This document shows, piece by piece, positions 6,500 to 14,048 of a DNA stretch of 15,325 bases. Within the stretch, counting starts at the first letter, position 1. The number at the start of each line of letters is the position of its first letter. A program made the position numbers and the translations under genes. This stretch comes from an uncultured bacterium (GTDB lineage: Bacteria > Bacillota > Clostridia > Lachnospirales > Lachnospiraceae). The stretch is from the NCBI GenBank assembly GCA_937916345.1, contig CALFUE010000036.1:1-15325 (forward strand). The letters are read 5' to 3'. The notes under the pieces were generated by a model that searched no databases, was not told where the DNA came from, and saw only the letters and a program-made list of their open reading frames with translations.

Positions 6500-7036
6500 A
6501 TGGCAAAGTATAGAAAGTTATCCAAGACAGCATCACAGAGAAAGGCACTTCTGAGAAATCAGGTTACAGCACTTCTCTACAAAGGAAAGATCACAACCAC
6601 TGAGGCCAGAGCAAAGGAGATCCGCAAGTGGACTGAAAAGCTTATCGCTCTCGGGATCAGGGAAAAAGATAATTATGAGGAGAAGACCATTACAGTAAAA
6701 GTTCCCCTCAAGGACGTGGACAACAAGCGTGTAAAGGAAGTTGTTGACGGTAAAAAGGTTACAAAGTACGATACCGTAGAAAAGACCATAAAGGTAGACA
6801 AGCCCAGCCGTCTTCACGCAAGACGCCAGATGCTTGAGATTCTCTATCCTGTGACAGAGGTCCCGAAGGAGAACAAGGGCAAAAAGAAGAATACCAAAAA
6901 GGTTGATCTTCCCGCAAAGCTCTTTGACGAAATCGGACCAAAGTATGCAGGAAGGAATGGTGGTTACACCAGAATGGTAAAAATCGGAGAGAGAAAGGGT
7001 GACGGTGCCCTGATGGTTCTCATCGAGCTGGTATAA
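6500..7036 (+). CDS. rplQ: 50S ribosomal protein L17 with internal insertion
   Basis: L17 lies near the exit tunnel of the large subunit. At 178 residues it is much longer than the 112-130 usual in Firmicutes such as Bacillus. The conserved N-terminus (KYRKLSKTASQRKALLRNQ, residues 3-21) and C-terminus (NGGYTRMVKIGERKGDGA) are intact. About 50 extra residues, roughly 55-104, lie between the LGIR and LHARRQ blocks. They are Lys/Glu/Val-rich (EEKTITVKV, VVDGKKVTKYDTVEKTIKV). A second short insertion rich in Lys lies at 122-134. I recall similar long L17 proteins in other Lachnospiraceae, so this is probably a lineage trait. The ribosome binding site is TAGGAGGAAA, and an intrinsic terminator follows 15 bases after the stop. 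Confidence 0.96.
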   Translation: MAKYRKLSKTASQRKALLRNQVTALLYKGKITTTEARAKEIRKWTEKLIALGIREKDNYEEKTITVKVPLKDVDNKRVKEVVDGKKVTKYDTVEKTIKVDKPSRLHARRQMLEILYPVTEVPKENKGKKKNTKKVDLPAKLFDEIGPKYAGRNGGYTRMVKIGERKGDGALMVLIELV

Positions 7037-7051
7037 ATCTTTGTTTGTTAC

Positions 7052-7080
7052 GCGCTGTCACGAATGTGACAGCGCTTTTC
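7052..7080 (+). terminator. Intrinsic terminator after rplQ
   Basis: A perfect 10-bp GC-rich stem (7052-7061 pairing with 7066-7075) closes a GAAT loop and is followed at once by TTTTC. It ends the ribosomal protein operon. The long open frame that could extend mutS2 upstream to 7045 runs through this structure, which is one reason to reject that extension. Confidence 0.92.
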
Positions 7081-7221
7081 TGTTGCATCTGCTATTTACA
7101 GACATACATATCTCTTCTTACACCATGGAAAGTTGATGCCTCGTCTGCTGGATTTACGTTTTTTGGGCAGTCGCTCAGCAGTAAATGCTTCGCGCTGCTA
7201 AACAGTTACAGTATATTTACT

Positions 7222-9615
7222 ATGAATAAGAGAGTATTAAAGACATTAGAATATTACAAGATCACAGGGCGGTTGACGAAGTATGCCTCGTCGCGCGAAG
7301 CTGCAAAGCGCTTCTTAAATATGTATCCATCTTCGGATGTGGAGTGGGTAAGGACGAGACTTGCCGAGACAGGCAGTGCCATAGAGAGACTGAGACGCGG
7401 CGGAGAGCCGGTTTTTCGAGGGATAGCACCTGTATCGGAGAGCGTAAAGCGCCTAAAGGTAAAGGCTACCCTCGACATGGAGGAACTCCTGGGCATCGCA
7501 TATCTGCTGGATACAGCCACATCTCTGTTGGAGTATGGCAAAGCCACAGCCCCTGAGGGAAAGAAGGACAAGATCTCTAGCTATTTCGAGGACTTGATCG
7601 TGGTTCCCACTCTAGTCACGGAGATAAAGCGCTGCATCATATCTGCAGACACCATGGCGGATGATGCGTCTGCTGCTTTGTCCTTTATTAGAAAAAAGAT
7701 CGGACAGATGGATGGCAGAGTCCATGACGAGCTGAACGCCATTATAAACAGTTGCGACAACAAGGGTTACTTGGCGGTTTCAAATCCCACTATGAGAGAT
7801 GGCAGGTACTGTCTCCCCGTCAGAGCGGAGTACAAGAAGCATTTTCCTGGTGTGACACATGACACATCGGGCAGCGGAGGCACTCTTTTTATTGAGCCGG
7901 AGAGCGTGGTAAAGCTTAATAATGAGTATCAGGAGCTTATCATCGAGGAAAAGAAAGAAATTGAAAAGATTCTTGAGCGTCTCTCCCTGTTTGCGGGGGA
8001 GTACGCCGAAGATATCGACAGAGACCATGATGTGCTCGTGAGTCTGGATTATATATTCGCGAAGGCGAAATACTCCAGAGATATACGGGCAAAAGTTCCG
8101 GGGATCACCACGGACGGACGCGTTGTGCTAAAGAACGCCCGCCATCCCCTGCTTCCCGTTGATTCAGCCAGGCCTGTAGATATCAGACTGGGTGACGACT
8201 TCAATATACTGGTTGTCACAGGTCCCAATACCGGGGGAAAGACAGTCTCCTTAAAGACAATGGGACTCCTTGCCCTAATGGCAATGAGCGGCCTTCCTGT
8301 GCCTGCAGAGAGCGGCACGAGCATATCCATGTTTGACGAGCTTTACGCGGATATAGGTGACGAGCAGAGTATTGAGCAGAGTCTATCTACCTTTTCGTCT
8401 CACATGAAAAACATCGTAAAGATTTTGGAGCGTGTCAATGAGAGAACTATGGTGCTCCTGGATGAGCTCTGTTCCGGAACCGATCCCACGGAGGGAGCCG
8501 CGCTGGCGGCTTCTATACTAGACTATATGAGGGAAAGAAAGGTCAGGGCAATGGCCACCACCCATTACGCAGAACTAAAGGTCTACGCCCTCACCACTGA
8601 CTCAGTGGAAAATGCATGCCTGGAGTTTAATGTGGAAACGCTGTCGCCTACCTACAGATTGCTGATCGGGATCCCGGGAAAGAGCAACGCTTTCGCCATC
8701 TCTGAAAAACTGGGTCTGAAAAAAGCCATCGTTTCCGCCGCAAAGAGCAGAATTGACAAGGATCAGGCGAATTTCGAGGATCTCATCACGGATCTTGAGG
8801 AGAGCAGGCTCACCATAGAGAGAGAGAGGGAAGAGATCGCCAGATTGAAGGATGAGACCAAGGATCTGGCGTTAAAGCTGAAGGCAAAGGAGGAAAAGCT
8901 CATCTCCAGCCGTGAAAAGATATTGCGCGAGGCAAAGGATCAGGCTGCTGATATACTAAAGGACGCGAAATCTCTTGCCGACGAGACTATCCGCGATTTT
9001 AGAAAGTTGAAGGACGGATCTGCAGACATGAAGCAGATGGAGGCGAAGCGCACAAAGGTTCGTGAGGCTATTTCCGAAAAGACGAAGGACGCAGGCGGTA
9101 GGCTGGCATATGAGGAGCCTGAGCAGAAAAAGAAGCTGTCGGCGGAGACAATAAGGGTGGGAGATATCGTGTTTGTCACAACTCTCGGCATGGATGGAGT
9201 CATCACGGCGCTGCCAAAAGATGACGGTAAGTACGGCGTGCAGGTGGGAATACTAAAGACCTTTGCCGAGCTGAAAGAGCTGGCTGCGCCAAAGGATTCC
9301 CGCCCGGCAGAGAGCAATGTAAAAAATAGCAAAGCAAACTACGACAAGGGAGTCATTGCCAGAGCATCCTTTATTTCCCCTGAGATTATGCTTATAGGAA
9401 AGACGGTGGATGAAGCCCTGGGTGCGCTGGACAAATATCTCGACGACGCATATCTTTCGAATCTGGAGAGTGTCAGGATAGTACACGGCAAGGGTTCCGG
9501 AGCCCTGAGAGACGCCGTCCACAGATACTTGAAAAAGCAGTCGTATGTAAAGAAATACCACCTCGGCGAGTACGGTGAGGGAGATGCCGGAGTAACAATC
9601 GTAGAGTTCAAGTAG
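7222..9615 (+). CDS. mutS2: MutS2 family ATPase/Smr protein
   Basis: From the ATG at 7222 the protein has 797 residues and begins MNKRVLKTLEYYKI, matching MutS2 N-termini. The frame stays open back to 7045, but that stretch overlaps the rplQ terminator and looks non-coding. No Shine-Dalgarno is visible before 7222. The Walker A motif GPNTGGKT is at 334-341 and Walker B VLLDE at 411-415, followed by LCSGTDPTEGAAL. A long coiled coil spans about 513-620, a KOW-like segment about 644-690, and the Smr domain about 720-797 with HGKGSG at 755-760. The usual LDLRG motif is replaced by IMLIG (722-726). MutS2 proteins have been linked to restraint of recombination and, in B. subtilis, to handling of collided ribosomes. 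It probably heads the five-gene unit; I see no confident promoter in 7085-7221. Confidence 0.95.
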   Translation: MNKRVLKTLEYYKITGRLTKYASSREAAKRFLNMYPSSDVEWVRTRLAETGSAIERLRRGGEPVFRGIAPVSESVKRLKVKATLDMEELLGIAYLLDTATSLLEYGKATAPEGKKDKISSYFEDLIVVPTLVTEIKRCIISADTMADDASAALSFIRKKIGQMDGRVHDELNAIINSCDNKGYLAVSNPTMRDGRYCLPVRAEYKKHFPGVTHDTSGSGGTLFIEPESVVKLNNEYQELIIEEKKEIEKILERLSLFAGEYAEDIDRDHDVLVSLDYIFAKAKYSRDIRAKVPGITTDGRVVLKNARHPLLPVDSARPVDIRLGDDFNILVVTGPNTGGKTVSLKTMGLLALMAMSGLPVPAESGTSISMFDELYADIGDEQSIEQSLSTFSSHMKNIVKILERVNERTMVLLDELCSGTDPTEGAALAASILDYMRERKVRAMATTHYAELKVYALTTDSVENACLEFNVETLSPTYRLLIGIPGKSNAFAISEKLGLKKAIVSAAKSRIDKDQANFEDLITDLEESRLTIEREREEIARLKDETKDLALKLKAKEEKLISSREKILREAKDQAADILKDAKSLADETIRDFRKLKDGSADMKQMEAKRTKVREAISEKTKDAGGRLAYEEPEQKKKLSAETIRVGDIVFVTTLGMDGVITALPKDDGKYGVQVGILKTFAELKELAAPKDSRPAESNVKNSKANYDKGVIARASFISPEIMLIGKTVDEALGALDKYLDDAYLSNLESVRIVHGKGSGALRDAVHRYLKKQSYVKKYHLGEYGEGDAGVTIVEFK

Positions 9616-9623
9616 GTTTAGCC

Positions 9624-10334
9624 ATGTCAGATAAAAAAAAGATTTTGATCGTAGATGACGATGAGAATATCGCGGAGCTCATATCACTCTATCTCGTGAA
9701 GGAGTGCTTCGATACGGTAAAGGTCACAAGCGGAGAGGACGCTTTTGAAATGTTTTCGTCGGAGCCCTTCGACCTGGTGATATTGGACATAATGCTCCCC
9801 GGTATGGACGGATATCAGGTCTGCAGCAAGCTCAGGAGCGTCTCGACAGTCCCTATCATCCTCCTTTCTGCAAAGGGAGAGACCTTTGACAAGGTGTTGG
9901 GGCTGGACATGGGAGCGGATGATTATATTATGAAGCCATTTGAGGCAAAGGAGATGGTAGCCCGTGTAAAGGCGCTGCTCCGCCGTTTTGAGAGGTGCGA
10001 AAAGACTCCAGAGAAAACCTCCGACGATTTCACCGTCCGCTGCAGGGATCTGGAGATCAACATCTCGAATTATACAGTGGTATTTAATGGAAAAAAAGTG
10101 GAGATGACTCCAAAGGAGATCGAACTCCTGCACTTTCTGGCGTCACATCCCGCCAGGGTATTCACCAGAGAGCAGCTCTTGGAGGAGCTGTGGGGCTACG
10201 ATTATATAGGAGACACCAGAACTGTAGATGTACACATAAAGCGCATCAGAGAAAAAATTGTTGGCGCGAAGGATTGGGAGATCGCCACGGTCTGGGGCGT
10301 GGGTTACAAATTTGAGGTAAAGGATGAAGCTTAG
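9624..10334 (+). CDS. OmpR/PhoB-type response regulator
   Basis: This 236-residue regulator has a receiver domain at residues about 5-120 and a winged-helix DNA-binding domain at about 135-232. Receiver residues are complete: the acidic pocket D11-D13, phosphoacceptor D55 in LVILDIMLPGMDG, S82 and K104 in YIMKPF. The output domain contains MTPKEIELLHFLASHP, FTREQLLEELWGYDY and the TRTVDVHIKRIREKI recognition helix region, ending in the WGVGYKFE hairpin. It starts eight bases after mutS2 with a weak ribosome binding site, and its last 11 bases overlap the kinase gene. It should be the partner of that kinase. The target genes cannot be deduced here. Its second codon block contains a run of eight A. 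Confidence 0.95.
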   Translation: MSDKKKILIVDDDENIAELISLYLVKECFDTVKVTSGEDAFEMFSSEPFDLVILDIMLPGMDGYQVCSKLRSVSTVPIILLSAKGETFDKVLGLDMGADDYIMKPFEAKEMVARVKALLRRFERCEKTPEKTSDDFTVRCRDLEINISNYTVVFNGKKVEMTPKEIELLHFLASHPARVFTREQLLEELWGYDYIGDTRTVDVHIKRIREKIVGAKDWEIATVWGVGYKFEVKDEA

Positions 10335-11742
10335 TCAGACCATTAAACTGCTGATTCTGTATATCATCTTCGGAGTAGTGAGCTTCCTCATCGTAGCAGT
10401 TTACGCGGTGCCGCATTACACGGATGTAATACTGCACAGGGAGGCCGATAAGCTCTACCGTACTGCGGTCATATTCGTGGATAATTACGGTGAGGAGTAT
10501 TACAGTCGGAATATGGATGATCAGCTGCTGAAGAGACAGATGGTGCTGGTGGCTGAGTATACCGAAGCGTACGCCTGGGTAGTGGGGCGGGATTCTACTA
10601 TTCTCATAGACACAGCCTCACAGCGCACCGGAACGGAGGTTCCGTCAGGTTTTTCAGCTTCGGAATTTGTGCGAACAAACTATCTGGTGGACAGATATAA
10701 TGACGCCTTCGGTGGCAGGCGCATGCTATCCGTATGTGTGTCCGTCACCGTCGGTTACGAGACCAGAGGCTATTTGCTGATGCATGAACCTGTCGAGCAG
10801 ATCATAGACTTCTCCGACGGATTTTTGAATGTTACCTATCTGACCGCGATATTCATATATATGGAAGCCTTCGTCCTGATTGCGTTCCACTGGATCTTTA
10901 CGGAGAGGGTGGCTCTCGGCATTGTTGATGTGGCGGGTGCCTACATGGAAAAAAAATTTGAGGTAGTGCCGCCAAAGGCTCATGACAAGGAGTATGAGTA
11001 TATAATTTCAACTCTTAAATATATGGCTCAGGAGCTTGCAACCCTTGAGGTTGACCAGCAAAAATTCATCTCAAACATATCTCACGATTTCAGGTCGCCC
11101 CTGACCTCGGTAAAAGGTTACATCACCGCGATGATGGACGGCACTATCCCGCCGGAGATGCAGGAGAGATACCTTGGTATAGTGCTATCCGAGGTGGACA
11201 GGCTCAGCAACATGACCAGTGGGCTCCTGGAGCTGAACCGGTACGGCAGCCACGGGAGAATGATCCTGGACAGAGAGCCGTTCGATCTGGTGGAGGTGAT
11301 CAGGGAGACGGCGAGGCTGTTTGAGGGGAGACTCCTGGAACGGCACATGACGCTTGCACTGCACCTCTCGGATACCGAAATGACAGTGTTTGCGGATCGT
11401 GGTAAGATCAGCAGGGTGCTCCACAATCTGCTTGACAATTCAATAAAATTTTCAGATAATAATTCCGCGATAAGGATAGAGGCAAAGCATAATAAAAACA
11501 AGATCCAGGTTTCGGTAAAGGATCAGGGCATCGGCATACCGAGCGACCAGTTGGGGAAGATCTGGGATCGCTTTTACAAGACCGATGTATCCAGAGGAAA
11601 GGATAAGACGGGAAGCGGAATAGGTCTTTCCATCGTAAAGGAGATAATCACCGCCCACGGTGAAAATATCAGTGTAGTGAGCACAGAGGGCGGCGGCTGC
11701 GAGTTCATATTTTCACTTCCTGAATATGAGGAAGACGAGTAA
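10324..11742 (+). CDS. Membrane sensor histidine kinase
   Basis: The 472-residue protein has a first membrane helix at about 7-29, an extracytoplasmic sensor of about 140 residues, and a second helix at about 171-192. A HAMP-like linker follows at about 193-242. The HisKA domain has the phospho-accepting H254 in ISHDFRSPLTSVKGYI. The ATPase domain is complete: N box HNLLDNSIKF (367-376), G1 DQGIGIP (400-406), F box WDRFYKTD and G2 GSGIGLS (430-436). All residues for kinase activity appear present. It overlaps the response regulator by 11 bases in another frame, so the two are translationally coupled. The sensor domain resembles no ligand-binding fold I can name; a PAS/Cache-like fold is possible from its size. 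Confidence 0.94.
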   Translation: MKLSQTIKLLILYIIFGVVSFLIVAVYAVPHYTDVILHREADKLYRTAVIFVDNYGEEYYSRNMDDQLLKRQMVLVAEYTEAYAWVVGRDSTILIDTASQRTGTEVPSGFSASEFVRTNYLVDRYNDAFGGRRMLSVCVSVTVGYETRGYLLMHEPVEQIIDFSDGFLNVTYLTAIFIYMEAFVLIAFHWIFTERVALGIVDVAGAYMEKKFEVVPPKAHDKEYEYIISTLKYMAQELATLEVDQQKFISNISHDFRSPLTSVKGYITAMMDGTIPPEMQERYLGIVLSEVDRLSNMTSGLLELNRYGSHGRMILDREPFDLVEVIRETARLFEGRLLERHMTLALHLSDTEMTVFADRGKISRVLHNLLDNSIKFSDNNSAIRIEAKHNKNKIQVSVKDQGIGIPSDQLGKIWDRFYKTDVSRGKDKTGSGIGLSIVKEIITAHGENISVVSTEGGGCEFIFSLPEYEEDE

Positions 11743-11747
11743 CAAAT

Positions 11748-13079
11748 ATGGATAATAACGAAGAAAAAAATGAATTCCGTGTCATCACCGAGACCACCAC
11801 AAAGAGCAGAAGACTGGGAAAGACCAGGCGGAAGCTCATCATGAGCGTTGTATGTGGTCTGATCTTTGGTGTTTGTGCTTTTGGCGTGTTGTTTGTTGCA
11901 TATGAATTATATTTCAGACCTGAGGTCGCCCGCTCAGTCGAAACCCAGGTGGAGGAGGCGACCAGAGAGCGATTGCACCTCATAAACGAAGCAAGGGAAG
12001 CTCAGGAGGAATCGGGGGCTTTCGATGAAGCGTCGGAGATAAATACTGATATGGAAGCCGGTCGGAGCGACACAGATAAAGAGACGGCAGAGCCTCAGCA
12101 GATATATATTACTCAGGAGCAGAATTTCACCGAGGAGGATTACCAGTCCCTCTACAGCAGGATGATCTATGTCGGCACAAAGCTGAGCCGCTCTGTGGTA
12201 AAGGTCTACAATGTCGAAAAGCTGACGGATGTGTTCGATCTGCCCTTTGAGAATTCCATTTCAGCTGACGGGCTGATCATTGCGGAAGACGGGGATGAGC
12301 TGCTGATACTCACAACTTCCCCCATTACCGGAAATAGCGGAGAAATCTACATCCAGGCGGGGGACGTCTACCTGCCCGCAGAGCTTGTATCAGGAAACGA
12401 TGTCTACGGTATTGCCGTCGTGAGTGTCAACATCTCTGAGCTCACTGAGCATCAGAGGTCGCTGCTGGAGGTTGCCGTCATCTCAAATTCCGGCATTTCC
12501 TACACGGGAAAATTCGTCCTGGCTCTGGGTTCCCCGAGAGGCATTTCCGGGGAGATACTGCTGGGCGCTATATCGGTGGTAAAGCAGGCGCTCCCCATCA
12601 TGGATTCAAATGTTACCGTGGTGGTGACAAATATCAGCGGCAATTCCGAGTCGGGTTTTCTGACCGATATGAATGGTCAGTTTATAGGCATGATGCTGCC
12701 GGATATCACCTCGGCGGTGACTTTGGAGCAAGTCTGCGCTGTGTCTCTGGGGGATATGCAGTCCGTCATCGAGGCGTTGATGAACGGCGATGAGGTCGTG
12801 ACACTGGGGCTCTCACTGGCGAACACGGCAGACGCGGTGGCCGTAGGATATGATATGCCTGACGGCGTGTTTGTAAGAAATGTGGAGGTGGATTCACCCG
12901 CATTCTATGCCGGGATAAAGACAGGAGATATTATTACCGCAATAAACGATGACATCGTGGAAAATATGAACGATTGGAAAAAGTATCTCTACAATCAGGA
13001 GGGTAATACCCTGAATATCACCGTGATGCGGTTGATAGATGATGAATACGAAGAGATCGAGCTGAGCATAAAGGAGTAG
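11748..13079 (+). CDS. Membrane-anchored HtrA-like (trypsin-fold + PDZ) protein, probable pseudoprotease
   Basis: The 443-residue protein has a basic cytoplasmic N-terminus, one membrane helix at about 31-53, an acidic linker to about 130, a trypsin-like domain at about 135-345 and a PDZ domain at about 350-443 (GVFVRNVEVDSPAFYAGIKTGDIITAIN, seen from G373). This is the layout of Firmicutes HtrA proteins. The catalytic residues are not preserved. Where HtrA has TNxHV this protein has TTSPI (189-193), so the histidine is lost. Where HtrA has DLAVL it has GIAVV (221-225), so the aspartate is lost. The GNSGGPL block is changed to GNSESGFL (298-305), with one extra residue. Proteolysis is therefore unlikely. 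It starts five bases after the kinase stop, so a role as a peptide-binding accessory to the kinase is possible but inferred only from position. Confidence 0.85.
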   Translation: MDNNEEKNEFRVITETTTKSRRLGKTRRKLIMSVVCGLIFGVCAFGVLFVAYELYFRPEVARSVETQVEEATRERLHLINEAREAQEESGAFDEASEINTDMEAGRSDTDKETAEPQQIYITQEQNFTEEDYQSLYSRMIYVGTKLSRSVVKVYNVEKLTDVFDLPFENSISADGLIIAEDGDELLILTTSPITGNSGEIYIQAGDVYLPAELVSGNDVYGIAVVSVNISELTEHQRSLLEVAVISNSGISYTGKFVLALGSPRGISGEILLGAISVVKQALPIMDSNVTVVVTNISGNSESGFLTDMNGQFIGMMLPDITSAVTLEQVCAVSLGDMQSVIEALMNGDEVVTLGLSLANTADAVAVGYDMPDGVFVRNVEVDSPAFYAGIKTGDIITAINDDIVENMNDWKKYLYNQEGNTLNITVMRLIDDEYEEIELSIKE

Positions 13080-13092
13080 AAAGGACTAATAT

Positions 13093-14040
13093 ATGAAGTT
13101 TATCGGGGATTTCAGAGAGGGTGAGCAGATCGCCGGTGTTTATCTCTGCAGACAGAAGCAGACACTTGTATCAAAAAACGGGAAGAACTACGATTCGTTG
13201 ATACTGCAGGATAAGTCCGGATCCATCGACACAAAGATCTGGGATCCGTCTTCGCCTGCCATCGACGATTACGATTCGATGGATTATGTGTTCGTAAACG
13301 GCGAAGTCACTATATACAATAGTAAGCCCCAGCTAAAGGTTTCAAGGCTCAGAAAGGCTTCAGGGAATGAGTACGACCCGGCGGACTATGTGCCGGTGTC
13401 AAAGCGTGATGTAGGAGAAATGTATGACGCGCTGCTTAATATGATCTCAACCGTTAAAAATCCTTACCTTAGCAAGCTGCTAGAGTCCTTCTTTGTGGAG
13501 GACGAGGCATTCATTAAGGCCTTCAAGGGGCATTCTGCGGCAAAGAGCGTTCATCATAGCTTTTTAGGCGGATTGCTCCAGCACACGCTGATGGTTGCCG
13601 GGCATTGTGATTATTTTGCGAAGGTATATCCTGTTTTGAACCGGGATCTCCTCGTCACGGCTGCCCTTTGCCATGATATCGGAAAGACGAGAGAGCTGTC
13701 GGATTTCCCTCTGAATGATTATACGGATGAAGGTCAACTGCTGGGTCATATCGTCATCGGCTGTGAGATGGTGGGAGAGAGAGCCGCCAGGATCGAGAGT
13801 TTTCCCGAGAGACTTCTGGTGGAGCTTAAGCATTGTATTATTGCCCATCACGGCGAGTATGAGTTTGGATCGCCGAAAAAGCCGGCTCTGATTGAGGCTC
13901 TCGTGCTTTCCTATGCTGACAATATCGATGCAAAGGTAGAGGCAGTCACGGAATTCTTCGGAAATGTCCGCGAGGATGATCTGAGCTGGCTCGGTTACAA
14001 CAAGTGGGTGGATTCAAACATCCGCCGCACTGGTAAATGA
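13093..14040 (+). CDS. yhaM: YhaM-type 3'-5' exoribonuclease (OB-fold + HD domain)
   Basis: The 315-residue protein matches the length and layout of B. subtilis YhaM, a 3'-5' exonuclease acting on RNA and, in vitro, on DNA. Residues about 10-90 form an OB-fold (LILQDKSGSIDTKIWD, VFVNGEVTIYN). The HD domain follows with HHSFLGGLLQHT (154-165), the metal-binding CHDIGK (193-198), H219, AHHG (251-254) and D276 in SYADNIDA. These residues make up a complete HD metal site. An AGAAAGGA ribosome binding site at the end of the preceding gene serves the ATG at 13093. It is the last gene of the mutS2 unit and ends eight bases from the convergent mnmA stop. Related proteins are sometimes labelled CMP-binding factor. 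Confidence 0.9.
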   Translation: MKFIGDFREGEQIAGVYLCRQKQTLVSKNGKNYDSLILQDKSGSIDTKIWDPSSPAIDDYDSMDYVFVNGEVTIYNSKPQLKVSRLRKASGNEYDPADYVPVSKRDVGEMYDALLNMISTVKNPYLSKLLESFFVEDEAFIKAFKGHSAAKSVHHSFLGGLLQHTLMVAGHCDYFAKVYPVLNRDLLVTAALCHDIGKTRELSDFPLNDYTDEGQLLGHIVIGCEMVGERAARIESFPERLLVELKHCIIAHHGEYEFGSPKKPALIEALVLSYADNIDAKVEAVTEFFGNVREDDLSWLGYNKWVDSNIRRTGK

Positions 14041-14048
14041 TCAAAATT

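Noticed and set aside
7045..7221. N-terminal extension of mutS2 by 59 residues
   Set aside because: It overlaps the rplQ terminator stem, has no ribosome binding site, and MutS2 homology begins only at 7222.
9633..9640. Run of eight A at the start of the response regulator as a programmed slippage site
   Set aside because: The full-length frame is intact on both sides and Lys-Lys-Lys at this place is ordinary for receiver domains; the same applies to the eight-base run in mnmA at 14693-14700.
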